Positions 19,552-28,640 of a DNA stretch of 64,000 bases are shown here, piece by piece. Source of the stretch: Comamonadaceae bacterium (GTDB lineage: Bacteria > Pseudomonadota > Gammaproteobacteria > Burkholderiales > Burkholderiaceae_C); NCBI GenBank assembly GCA_027484105.1, contig JAIXUG010000021.1:1-64000 (forward strand). Reading direction: 5' to 3'. Each line of letters begins with the position of its first letter. Position 1 is the stretch's first letter. The notes below the pieces were generated by a model. The model worked only from the letters and a program-made list of their open reading frames with translations. It searched no databases and had not been told where the DNA came from. The translations under genes were made by a program, and so were the position numbers.

Positions 19552-20535
19552 TCAGGATTTCATGGCCAAGCCCAAACGCTCGATGGTCGCTTTTTCGGAT
19601 TGGAAGGTGTTGTGGATGAACCGGGTGTATTCCTCGGTGCCCATGTACATCACCGACTGGTCGTACTTGTCAAAACTGGCCAGCACGGCCGGGTCTTGCA
19701 GCGTGCTTCTGAAGGCATCGTGCAGGCGTTTGACCACGGTCGGGTCCATGCCCTTGGGGCCACCGATGCCAAAGGGCGAGTCCGACACCGTGTCATAGCC
19801 CAACTCGTTGAGCGTGGGCACATTGGGCCAGCGCTTGGTGCGTTTGCTGCCATAGGTGGCCAGCAGGCGCATGGTGCCCGCTTCGACCTGCGGGGCCCAG
19901 CCGGTGGCGTCGCTGTGCGACATGACATGGCCGCCCAAGACGGCTTGCAGACCGTCGGTGCTGCCTTTGAAGGGCACATGGGTGACGTCGATCTTGGCTT
20001 TGCTGGCGAATTCGGCAAACGCCAGGTGCGGTGTGGTGCCATTGCCCGTTGAGCCATAGGTGAACTTGCCCGGGTTGGCACGGGCAAAAGCCACCAGGTC
20101 GGCAATCGACCGGATGGGCGAGTCGGCCCTGACCACCACGCCAAAGGTGTAACCGGTCAGGCAGGCGATGTAGGTGAAGTCCTTGAGTGGGTCGAACTGC
20201 ATTTTTTGCATGTGCGGCAAACGCGCGACGCCGATGGTGATTTGCGACAGGGTGTACCCGTCTGGCGCTGCGCGCACCAGTTCGTTGGGGCCCAGCATGC
20301 CGCTGGCGCCGGGTTTGTTTTCGATGACCACCTGAACGCCCAGCGCCTTGGAGGCGCTTTCTGCCAAAGCGCGCATGACAGCGTCGGTTGCACCACCTGC
20401 AGGCCAAGGGCAGATCAGTTTGATGGGCCTGGCAGGGAAGGCCTGGGCTTGGGCCAGCGATGGCAATGCCACCGTGACCGCAGCGGCGGCGGTGCCCTGT
20501 ACAAAAGTGCGTCGTGTCGTGCCTTGGTTTTTCAC
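19552..20535 (-). CDS. Tripartite tricarboxylate transporter (Bug/TctC) substrate-binding protein
   Basis: Tat-like RRTFVQG signal; FPARPIKLICPWPAGGATDAVMRALAESASKALGVQVVIENKPGASG; GTG start inferred. Confidence 0.92.
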   Translation of the reverse strand: MKNQGTTRRTFVQGTAAAAVTVALPSLAQAQAFPARPIKLICPWPAGGATDAVMRALAESASKALGVQVVIENKPGASGMLGPNELVRAAPDGYTLSQITIGVARLPHMQKMQFDPLKDFTYIACLTGYTFGVVVRADSPIRSIADLVAFARANPGKFTYGSTGNGTTPHLAFAEFASKAKIDVTHVPFKGSTDGLQAVLGGHVMSHSDATGWAPQVEAGTMRLLATYGSKRTKRWPNVPTLNELGYDTVSDSPFGIGGPKGMDPTVVKRLHDAFRSTLQDPAVLASFDKYDQSVMYMGTEEYTRFIHNTFQSEKATIERLGLAMKS

Positions 20536-20666
20536 ACCTGTCTCCTTGTTGAATGGGTCAGCAGATTGAAAATCAACACGGTGCATTCGACAAGGGGGCA
20601 AACCTGCACGGGTGTCTCAGCTCGGTCGCGTGTGTGACTGGCGCCCAGGGGGGCAAAGCACCCTGG

Positions 20667-22511
20667 TCAGTCGCCCATCACCACGCCCTCTCGCCGGGGG
20701 TCGGCGCCGCCAAACCAGCCTGAAGGCGTGCGTTCAATGGCTTGCAGACCGCTGGTCATGTCTGTTTCGCGGACTGTGTGGCCACGTGCTGTCAAAGCGT
20801 CAACGGTGGCCTTGTCAAAGCCTTGGGTTTCGAGGACCACAGGACCGCCCAATGTGCCGAAATTGGGCAGGTTGATGGCCTGTTGGGCATTCAGGCCCCA
20901 GTGCAAGGTGCCTGTGAGCCACTTGGCGGTGTAGTGGATGATGAGGGCGCCACCCGGACTGCCGCCACTCATCAGCAACTGTCCCGTTGCGGCGTCGAAC
21001 ACCAGCGTGGGCGACATGGACGAGCGTGGCCGCTTGCCGGGCTCGACCCGGTTGGCGATGGGGCGGCCTTGGGCATCGGCCGGGGCAAAGCTGAAATCGG
21101 TCATCTCGTTGTTGAGCAAGAAGCCGCCGGCCCTGCTGGCAGAGGTGCTGACCATTCGGCGCGCACCAAAGGCGGCCTCGATGGTGGTGGTCATGGCCAC
21201 GGCGCGGCCTCGGGCATCGACCACGCTGATGTGGCTGGTGCCGTACTCGGTTTGCGCGGGCATGGGCGCCCAGCTGCTGCGCGTGCCTGCGGGTTGGCCC
21301 GCCGGTGCGCTGGCCATGGCGCGTGGGCCGATCAACTGGCTGCGCTGACGCAGATAGTCCGGCGCCAGCAAGCTGTGCCAGTGGCCTGCGGGGGCGGCCA
21401 CAAAATCGGGGTCGGCCACGTATTGCGCCCGGTCGGCAAAAGCCAGGCGCGAGGCTTCGCTGTAACGGTGCAACCAGTCGGCCGAGGGTTGACCTTGGAC
21501 CAGCTCAGCGCCCTGTGCTGTGGTGTGCTTCAGCATGCCCAACACCTGCCCAACAGCGATTTGGCCCGATGAAGGGGGCGGAAAGCCGCAGATGCGGTAA
21601 TGGCGTTGCAGGGCGCTGTGTTCAAAGCACAGGGCTTCGCGCACTTTGGGCTGGTAGTCTCGCAGGTCTTGCAGGCTCAGGCTGCCGGGGCGGGGCGGGG
21701 CTTGCGTGCGTTGCACGATGGCCTGGGCCACCGGCCCTTCATGCAGGGCACGGCTGCCGTCCTCGGCGATGCGGCGCAGCACATGGGCGTATTCCGGGTT
21801 GCGCAGCACATGGCCCACGGGCCAGGCTTGGCCATCGGGCTGGTAGAAAAAGCGCAGGGCCAGGGGGTCTTGGCGCAGCAGCGGGTCGGCTTGCAGCAGG
21901 CTGTGCAATCGGGGGCTGACCGCAAAGCCCTGCTCGGCCAGCGCGATGGCGGGGCCAAACAGCTGGGACCAAGGCAGGCGCCCATGTTGTCGGTGCGCGA
22001 CTTCGAGCATGCGCACGACCCCGGGCACGCCCACGGCATGACCGCTTTGCACCGCTTCCTGAAAGGGCAAGGGCTGGCCTTGCGCATTCAGCAGCATGTC
22101 CGGGCGGGCCCCGGCCGGAGCGGTTTCGCGCCCGTCGTGCGCTGTGACTTTTTGACCGTCAAAATGCAGCAAAAAGGCACCGCCGCCAATGCCGCTGGAC
22201 TGCGGCTCCACCAAACCCAGCACCATCTGCACCGCAATGGCGGCATCGAGCGCCGAGCCGCCTGCGCGCAGCACCTGGTGCCCCGCATCGGTGGCCAGCG
22301 GGTTGGCCGCCGCCACCGCCTGGCGCGTGAAAGCCCAGCCCGTTTGGGCGCTGCGGCCGCTGGCCGCTTCGGGTTGCATGGCTTGATCGGGCACGCTGTA
22401 GCGCAAGGCCATGGCGGGCGCCGGTGTGGTGGGCCCGCTTGCGCAGGCGCTCAACAAATACAAGCTGGTGAACACCAGCGGCAGATGAATGGAAGCGGGG
22501 AAGGTTGACAT
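20667..22511 (-). CDS. ggt: Gamma-glutamyltransferase
   Basis: Catalytic region EYGTSHISVVDARGRAVAMTTTIEAAFG and SMSPTLVFD..GGSPGG. Confidence 0.93.
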   Translation of the reverse strand: MSTFPASIHLPLVFTSLYLLSACASGPTTPAPAMALRYSVPDQAMQPEAASGRSAQTGWAFTRQAVAAANPLATDAGHQVLRAGGSALDAAIAVQMVLGLVEPQSSGIGGGAFLLHFDGQKVTAHDGRETAPAGARPDMLLNAQGQPLPFQEAVQSGHAVGVPGVVRMLEVAHRQHGRLPWSQLFGPAIALAEQGFAVSPRLHSLLQADPLLRQDPLALRFFYQPDGQAWPVGHVLRNPEYAHVLRRIAEDGSRALHEGPVAQAIVQRTQAPPRPGSLSLQDLRDYQPKVREALCFEHSALQRHYRICGFPPPSSGQIAVGQVLGMLKHTTAQGAELVQGQPSADWLHRYSEASRLAFADRAQYVADPDFVAAPAGHWHSLLAPDYLRQRSQLIGPRAMASAPAGQPAGTRSSWAPMPAQTEYGTSHISVVDARGRAVAMTTTIEAAFGARRMVSTSASRAGGFLLNNEMTDFSFAPADAQGRPIANRVEPGKRPRSSMSPTLVFDAATGQLLMSGGSPGGALIIHYTAKWLTGTLHWGLNAQQAINLPNFGTLGGPVVLETQGFDKATVDALTARGHTVRETDMTSGLQAIERTPSGWFGGADPRREGVVMGD

Positions 22512-22609
22512 CGCGAATTTCAGCCAAGCAAAAAAATCGGTGGGAAGGGCAGGATGGTGCCGATGTTGTCTGACAGGTTTTTGGGACTGTAGTGGATATT
22601 CACACGCAT

Positions 22610-23521
22610 TCAAGGGGCGAGCTGTTTCTCCAATGCCGCTTTCAGTTGCGGCAAAAGCAGTCGGGCCTCGTCCTCGCCAGACTGCCTGGCCATGCGGAAA
22701 AAATCGGGAGTGGGGCGGGTGGCGAAACCCATGTCCGGGTGGATCACAAAATCAGCGTGTTGGAGCTCTGGATCGATGCGGGCGCGTCTTCGGGCTTCGC
22801 GCTCCAGGCGTGACGCGGATGTGCCCTTTGGGGCGCTGCCCGGACGGGCGGTCACGTCGACCGCGATCACAAACCGGGCACCGGCTTGTCGGGCGGCGCG
22901 AACGGCAACGGGCAAGGATTCGTCCCCGTCTTCGTATTCCACGCCGTGAATGCCCACAGGCGAGAAAATGCGGTGGACGGCGCTGGAGGCGCGTACCGCC
23001 ACCCCCACATTGCCAGAGTTGAAAAACACCGGCTGTTTGTCGTGCATGCGGGTGGCCACCGCAATGAATGGGCGCGGCATGTCCTCGATGTTGCGGTTGT
23101 TCAGGCCCTTGTTCACATAGTCCTGTAAGCGCTGGCCATGGATCCAGCCCCGGTCGGCCCACAAGGAAAAATCAAACACCGTGAGCGGGCCGCCGGTTTG
23201 GGACAAGTCATCCAGGGCTTTGGCCGAGTAGCCATGGGCCCAAAAAGACCCGAGCAAGGCCCCCACACTGGAGCCCACCACCAAGTCCACGCCTATGCCC
23301 GCGTCTTCCAGCACACGCATCACACCAATGTGGGCATAACCTCTCGGTCCACCGCTGCCGAGCACCAAGGCCACGCGCGGCGCGGGCGTGATGGCGGGCA
23401 CCGCGCTCCTGGCCAAGGGGCTGTTGGGCTGTGCATGGTTGAACTGGGCACAGGCCGTCAGGGACCATGTGGCGATGAGCACAGCCGCCCAAGCCCCAAG
23501 CCGTTGTAAATCAGCCTTCAT
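22610..23521 (-). CDS. Patatin-like phospholipase lipoprotein (paralog 1)
   Basis: Lipobox LTAC; GSGGPRGYAHIGVMRVLEDAGIGVDLVVGSSVGALLG (GxSxG). Confidence 0.9.
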   Translation of the reverse strand: MKADLQRLGAWAAVLIATWSLTACAQFNHAQPNSPLARSAVPAITPAPRVALVLGSGGPRGYAHIGVMRVLEDAGIGVDLVVGSSVGALLGSFWAHGYSAKALDDLSQTGGPLTVFDFSLWADRGWIHGQRLQDYVNKGLNNRNIEDMPRPFIAVATRMHDKQPVFFNSGNVGVAVRASSAVHRIFSPVGIHGVEYEDGDESLPVAVRAARQAGARFVIAVDVTARPGSAPKGTSASRLEREARRRARIDPELQHADFVIHPDMGFATRPTPDFFRMARQSGEDEARLLLPQLKAALEKQLAP

Positions 23522-24188
23522 GAGGGGCCTTGGTGTGGGTTGGACTGGCGTGGGATGCTGGGGTGGGACCATGGGTCAGGGCGGTATGGACCATGCCCAT
23601 CAAATACCGCTCGGCCTGCGCAGGCACACCCGGAGAGAGCACCAGGTGCTGCATGACATGGGCCTGTTCGATGCTGGCCATGCCGTGCAGGGCCGACCAA
23701 ATGAACAGGGCTTGCAATTCGGCTTGCGCCAGCAGGGCCAGCATGTCGCTTTGTGTGGCGCTTGCGCGCTGTTGCAATTGCTGCTGCAAATGGTGACGCA
23801 ACAGATCAAAGGCATGCACCGCATGGCGCACCAATTCGGGATGGGCCGCAGGTTCGGGCCAAGGGGTGCCAAACATCAGGCGGTATTCCAGCGGGTGATC
23901 TGCGGCGTATCGCATGTAGGCCTGGCCCATGCCCAGCAGTGCGTCGCTGGGGTGGGCTTTGGAAGCTTGGTCCAGAAAAGCGGCGAAATCCTCAAAGCAG
24001 CGCTGCATGATGGCCGCCAGCAGGTGGTCCCGGCTGGGGTAGTGCCGGTAGGGCGCTTGGTGCGAAACCCCCAGTTTGCGGGCGACATCGCGCAGGCTCA
24101 GGCCTTCCACGCCCTTCTCGGCGATCACCTCGCGGGCTGCTTGAATGCAGGCCTCTTTCAGGTTCAGGTCGTGGATGGTTTTGGCCAT
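23511..24188 (-). CDS. TetR/AcrR family transcriptional regulator
   Basis: SLRDVARKLGVSHQAPYRHYPSRDHLLAAIMQRCF HTH; overlaps patatin start. Confidence 0.92.
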   Translation of the reverse strand: MAKTIHDLNLKEACIQAAREVIAEKGVEGLSLRDVARKLGVSHQAPYRHYPSRDHLLAAIMQRCFEDFAAFLDQASKAHPSDALLGMGQAYMRYAADHPLEYRLMFGTPWPEPAAHPELVRHAVHAFDLLRHHLQQQLQQRASATQSDMLALLAQAELQALFIWSALHGMASIEQAHVMQHLVLSPGVPAQAERYLMGMVHTALTHGPTPASHASPTHTKAPHEG

Positions 24189-24208
24189 GGGGGTATTTTT
24201 GAGGCTTT

Positions 24209-24225
24209 TGTTGACAGTGTCAACA
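24209..24225. promoter_or_regulatory. Palindromic operator 1 (probable TetR site)
   Basis: TGTTGACA-G-TGTCAACA, perfect 8-bp arms. Confidence 0.75.
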
Positions 24226-24240
24226 GCCTAAATCACAATG

Positions 24241-24255
24241 GTTGACAGCGTCAAC
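24241..24255. promoter_or_regulatory. Palindromic operator 2 (probable TetR site)
   Basis: GTTGAC-AGC-GTCAAC, same half-sites as operator 1, centres 31 bp apart. Confidence 0.75.
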
Positions 24256-24266
24256 ATTGGAGCATC

Positions 24267-25061
24267 ATGTCACTTTTACCCATCACTGAAAGCCTGGGCG
24301 GTTCTGGATTGGGGTGGTCCGGTCTGAGCACGGCACAGAAAACACTCTGTGGCTACGGTGTGATGATGGCCTTGGTGCTGTTGCCCACCTTAGTCTTGTC
24401 TTGGGTGGATGAGCGGACACTGCGCGAGGTGGGCATTTGGGCCAAGCCCATGAAGTTCATGGCAGGCACGGCACTGTTTGCCCTGACCACCGTGTGGCTG
24501 AGCACCTGGGTGCCTGGCAATGTGGGCCATGACCGCAGTTTTCAGTGGATCACGGGCTTGATCATCGTCACCTCATTGTTCGAGGTGGTCTACATCACTT
24601 ACCAGGCCTCGCTCGGAGAAGGCTCTCACTACAACACCACCGACCCCGTCCGGGCGTTCCTGTTTGGCTTGATGGCTGTTGCGGCAGTGGGCTTGGTGGC
24701 ATCGCAAGCCTGGCTGGCGTGGGTCATTTGGAAGGCTTTGGGGACTTCGGTGCTGACACCCACCCTCTTGGCGGTGCTTTGCGGTTTGGTCCTGACCTTT
24801 GTGCTGTCCACCGTGAGTGGCTTCATGTTGGGGGCTAAGCAGCCGCCTGCTGGTGTGGGTTGGCCAGTGGTGGGCTGGCACGCCTGGCAAGACTTGCGCC
24901 CCGCGCATTTTTTGGCCGTTCACGCGCAGCAATTCCTCCCCTTGGCGGGCATCTTGGCTGAGCGGGTGGCCGGTCAGGCCGCCATGCCTGTGGTGCAGGC
25001 TTTCGCGGGCATTTACATCGCAGCTTGGTTGGGTTTGAGCTGGATGGGCATGGTGGCCTGA
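24267..25061 (+). CDS. Uncharacterised polytopic membrane protein
   Basis: 264 aa, several TM segments; conserved-looking RPAHFLAVHAQQFLPLAG. Confidence 0.85.
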   Translation: MSLLPITESLGGSGLGWSGLSTAQKTLCGYGVMMALVLLPTLVLSWVDERTLREVGIWAKPMKFMAGTALFALTTVWLSTWVPGNVGHDRSFQWITGLIIVTSLFEVVYITYQASLGEGSHYNTTDPVRAFLFGLMAVAAVGLVASQAWLAWVIWKALGTSVLTPTLLAVLCGLVLTFVLSTVSGFMLGAKQPPAGVGWPVVGWHAWQDLRPAHFLAVHAQQFLPLAGILAERVAGQAAMPVVQAFAGIYIAAWLGLSWMGMVA

Positions 25062-25082
25062 ATCAGCGGGCCTGTTGGGGGC

Positions 25083-25841
25083 TCACTTTGGCGCCAGTCG
25101 AATCGCGCCGTCCAGGCGAATCACCTCGCCGTTGAGCATGTCGTTTTCGATGATGTGCTTGGCCAGTTTGGCGTAGTCCTGGGGCGTGCCCAGGCGGCTG
25201 GGGAAGGGCACGCCAGCGGCCAATGCGTCTTGCACTTCTTGCGGCATGCCAAACAGCATGGGGGTGCCGAAGATGCCGGGGGCAATCGTCATGTTGCGTA
25301 TGCCGTTGCGCGAAAGGTCCCGGGCAATGGGCAAGGTCATGCCGACGACGCCGCCTTTGGACGCGGCATAGGCCGCCTGGCCGATTTGGCCGTCGTAAGC
25401 GGCCACGCTGGCGGTGCTGATCAGCACGCCGCGCTCGCCGGTGGCTTCGGGTTCGTTTTTGCACATGGCTTCAGAGGCCAGGCGGATCATGTTGAAGGTG
25501 CCCACCAGGTTGACCATGATGGTCTTGGTGTAGACGGCCAGGTTGTGTGCGCCGTTCTTGCCCACAGTCTTTTCAGCCGGGGCAATGCCGGCACAGTTGA
25601 CCAAGCCGACCAACTTGCCCATGGAAACGGCCTGTGCCACCACGGCCTGGCCATCGGCCTCCTTGCTCACATCGCATTGGACGAATGCGCCGCCGAGTTC
25701 CTTGGCGATGGCCTCGCCTTTTTCAGTCTGCATGTCGGCGATCACCACTTTGCCGCCGTTGGCCGCGAGCATGCGGGCCGTGCCTTCGCCCAAGCCCGAT
25801 GCGCCGCCGGTGACGATGAAAACCTTGCCTTGAATGTCCAT
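25083..25841 (-). CDS. SDR family, 3-hydroxyacyl-CoA dehydrogenase type-2-like
   Basis: [21 protein letters not shown]...[16 protein letters not shown].. [22 protein letters not shown]. Confidence 0.9.
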   Translation of the reverse strand: MDIQGKVFIVTGGASGLGEGTARMLAANGGKVVIADMQTEKGEAIAKELGGAFVQCDVSKEADGQAVVAQAVSMGKLVGLVNCAGIAPAEKTVGKNGAHNLAVYTKTIMVNLVGTFNMIRLASEAMCKNEPEATGERGVLISTASVAAYDGQIGQAAYAASKGGVVGMTLPIARDLSRNGIRNMTIAPGIFGTPMLFGMPQEVQDALAAGVPFPSRLGTPQDYAKLAKHIIENDMLNGEVIRLDGAIRLAPK

Positions 25842-25860
25842 GTGTTGCTCCTGAATGTGA

Positions 25861-25881
25861 TTGACGTTACGTCAACGTCAA
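25861..25881. promoter_or_regulatory. ACGT-repeat palindromic operator upstream of the hydroxyacyl-CoA dehydrogenase
   Basis: TTGACGTTACGTCAACGTCAA, with three ACGT cores and TTGACG-TTA-CGTCAA symmetry. Confidence 0.55.
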
Positions 25882-25937
25882 TTATGCACAGTTGGCTTGC
25901 GCAAAACGGGGGTGTCCGCCTGAACCGTTCGTGTTGG

Positions 25938-25959
25938 CCGTACCGAAAACACGGTACGG
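25938..25959. other. Intergenic hairpin upstream of cfa
   Basis: CCGTACCG-AAAACA-CGGTACGG, perfect 8-bp arms. Confidence 0.6.
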
Positions 25960-26059
25960 GGCTACCCGCTTTGCTGAATGGACGCTGTCCCAGGGGGCTG
26001 CCTAACATGACACCGTCTTGGGCGATGGGGCCCAAAGGCTGGCACAACAGGAGAACCGC

Positions 26060-27235
26060 ATGGCTTCAGAGCTCACTTGGGTCAAGAGCGAAACAGATTT
26101 GCTGCGCATCGACGACGACTGGCGCCGGGCTTGCGATTTACTGGCCATGGCCGATGTCCGGGTAGGAGGCGGCAGGCCATGGGACATGCGGGTTCACCAC
26201 CCCGCCACTTTTGACCGCATCCTGGCGCAGGGCAGTCTGGGTTTGGGGGAGAGTTATCTGGATGGGTGGTGGGACTGTGACCAGGTGGACGAAATGATCA
26301 CCCGGATTTTGCGGGCGCGGCTGGACGAGCAGGTGGGCCGTGCGGGATGGTTGTGGGCGTCGCTCAAGGCCCGACTGACCAATCTGCAATCACCGCACCG
26401 GGCGTGGCAGGTGGGCGAGCTGCATTACGACCTGGGCAACGATTTGTACGAGGCCATGCTCGACCCGTCCATGGCCTACAGCTGTGGCTATTGGCCTGTG
26501 GCGCAAAGTCTGGCGCAGGCGCAAGAGGCCAAGCTGGATTTGATTTGTCAAAAGCTGCAACTGAAGGCCGGCATGACCCTTTTGGACATTGGTTGCGGCT
26601 GGGGCAGTCTGATGCTGTTTGCGGCCCGGCATTACCGGGTGCAGTGCGTGGGCTTGACCATCTCCAAAGAGCAGGCCCGTTGGGGTGCGCAAAAGGCGGG
26701 TGACTTGCCTGTGCGTTTCGAGCTGGCCGACTATCGGCAGTTCAACCCCTGCGGTGAGCAGCGTTTTGACCGTGTGGCGTCGATTGGCATGTTCGAGCAT
26801 GTGGGCCACAAGAACTACCGCACCTATTTCGACATGGCCCGCCGCAGCCTGCGGGACGATGGCTTGTTTTTGCTGCACACCATTGGCAAAAACCGCGCGG
26901 GTGCCGGGATCGATCCTTGGATCGAAAAATACATCTTCCCGAACGGCGCGCTGCCTTCTGCATCCGACATGGCTTTTTACTGCGAAGAGCAGTTCGTCAT
27001 GGAGGACTGGCACAACTTTGGCGAGGATTACGACAAGACGCTGATGGCCTGGCATGCGCGCTTCGAAGCGGCCTGGCCGTCCTTGAAAGAGCGCTATGGC
27101 GAGCGCTTTTACCGCATGTGGCGCTATTACCTCTTGAGTTGCGCAGGCACCTTCCGCGCCCGAGACAACCAGCTGTGGCAGTTGGTGTTGTCCCCTGGCG
27201 GTCAGGCCGGCGGTTACCGCAGGCCGCTGATCTGA
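26060..27235 (+). CDS. cfa: Cyclopropane-fatty-acyl-phospholipid synthase
   Basis: HYDLGNDLYEAMLDPSMAYSCGYW, LLDIGCGWGSLMLFAA SAM motif. Confidence 0.95.
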   Translation: MASELTWVKSETDLLRIDDDWRRACDLLAMADVRVGGGRPWDMRVHHPATFDRILAQGSLGLGESYLDGWWDCDQVDEMITRILRARLDEQVGRAGWLWASLKARLTNLQSPHRAWQVGELHYDLGNDLYEAMLDPSMAYSCGYWPVAQSLAQAQEAKLDLICQKLQLKAGMTLLDIGCGWGSLMLFAARHYRVQCVGLTISKEQARWGAQKAGDLPVRFELADYRQFNPCGEQRFDRVASIGMFEHVGHKNYRTYFDMARRSLRDDGLFLLHTIGKNRAGAGIDPWIEKYIFPNGALPSASDMAFYCEEQFVMEDWHNFGEDYDKTLMAWHARFEAAWPSLKERYGERFYRMWRYYLLSCAGTFRARDNQLWQLVLSPGGQAGGYRRPLI

Positions 27236-27313
27236 GCGCCTGCAGTTCGGGCGGGCTCTGCTTGCCCGGCATGCTCCAATGCGGTTTGTTGCTTGACCTG
27301 AAACCGTACCGAC

Positions 27314-27736
27314 ATGAACCTGAAGGCACCTCTTTCCAAGACTTTTTGGGCCCGATCATTCCTGAGCCTGGGCGCCTTGAGCGCTGGCTCCAGTGTGGTC
27401 TTGAGTGCCGCCTTTGCGCATTTGCCGGTGTTTGCCGCAGGCATTCCGACCGCGGTGCAAAGCGCTTTGGCCCAACACCAGTTCCATTCATTGGGCTTGC
27501 TGATCACCGGTTTGGCGCTGCACCTGTGTCGGCCGTCTCGTTACTTGTTGGCGGCGGGTGGGCTCATGGTGTTGGGCTTGATCTTGTTCAGCTTCAACCT
27601 CTATGCCCGTCACGTGCTGGCGTGGGACGCCCTGAGGGCTTTGGTGCCATGGGGTGGGGTGGCTTGGATACTGGCATGGCTCAGCTTGGCGGTGGGTTTT
27701 TTCAAGAAGCCCTCTGAGTCCACAGGCGTGGCTTGA
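27314..27736 (+). CDS. DUF423-like small membrane protein
   Basis: LGALSAGSSVVLSAAFAHLP...ALAQHQFHSLGLLITGL. Confidence 0.75.
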   Translation: MNLKAPLSKTFWARSFLSLGALSAGSSVVLSAAFAHLPVFAAGIPTAVQSALAQHQFHSLGLLITGLALHLCRPSRYLLAAGGLMVLGLILFSFNLYARHVLAWDALRALVPWGGVAWILAWLSLAVGFFKKPSESTGVA

Positions 27737-27789
27737 CCCGTCAAAACCTGCAGTCGCCAGCCGCATGGGGCTGGGTTCAAAGGTTTTCC

Positions 27790-27804
27790 CTATCGAGCCC
27801 ATAG
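27790..27804. promoter_or_regulatory. Candidate OxyR site upstream of ahpC
   Basis: CTAT-N7-ATAG core; 5' flank AAAG at the ATAG position. Confidence 0.5.
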
Positions 27805-27902
27805 AAACTACTCATGAGTGGAAACCCTGATTCGAATTATGATTGCGACCAATGAGTTTTCTCATTCGATAGTTTTTTTAAACCAACCCCAAGGAAATGA
27901 CC

Positions 27903-28469
27903 ATGTCCTCTTTGATCAATACCCAAGTCCAGCCTTTCAAAACCCAGGCTTTCCACAACGGCAAGTTCGTGCAAGTGTCCAACGAAACCCTCAAGGGCGA
28001 GTGGTCCGTTCTGATTTTCATGCCCGCAGCCTTCACCTTCAATTGCCCCACAGAAATCGAAGACGCGGCTGACAACTACGCCGAGTTCCAGAAAGCCGGT
28101 GCCGAGGTCTACATTGTGACCACCGACACCCACTTCTCGCACAAAGTGTGGCACGAGACATCGCCTGCGGTGGGCAAGGCCAAGTTCCCCTTGGTTGGCG
28201 ACCCTACACACGCCCTGACACGCGCTTTTGGCGTGCACATTGAAGAAGAAGGCCTGGCATTGCGCGGCACCTTCATCATCAACCCCGAAGGCATGATCAA
28301 GACCGCCGAAGTGCACTCCAACGAGATCGCACGCGACGTGTCCGAGACCCTGCGCAAGCTGAAAGCCGCTCAGTACACCGCCGCCAACCCCGGCCAAGTG
28401 TGCCCAGCCAAGTGGAAAGAAGGCGCCAAGACTTTGGCCCCTTCCATCGACCTGGTCGGCAAGATCTAA
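27903..28469 (+). CDS. ahpC: Alkyl hydroperoxide reductase subunit C (peroxiredoxin)
   Basis: SLINTQVQPFKTQAFHNGKFVQVSNETLKGEWSVLIFMPAAFTFNCPTEIEDAADNY. Confidence 0.97.
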   Translation: MSSLINTQVQPFKTQAFHNGKFVQVSNETLKGEWSVLIFMPAAFTFNCPTEIEDAADNYAEFQKAGAEVYIVTTDTHFSHKVWHETSPAVGKAKFPLVGDPTHALTRAFGVHIEEEGLALRGTFIINPEGMIKTAEVHSNEIARDVSETLRKLKAAQYTAANPGQVCPAKWKEGAKTLAPSIDLVGKI

Positions 28470-28640
28470 ATCTCGGGTGCCCTGCTGGTCAGGGCGCTGA
28501 GTTCAACGCATGCGGGCCACAAGCCTGCGTGCCTTGCGCTCAACGCATTCCCCCCAAATTCACCCCAATTCCCCTTGTTTCCAGGCCTGCGCCAAAAGTG
28601 CAGGTCCAAGTTCACTGCCCCCTGAAAACCGGAGATCACC

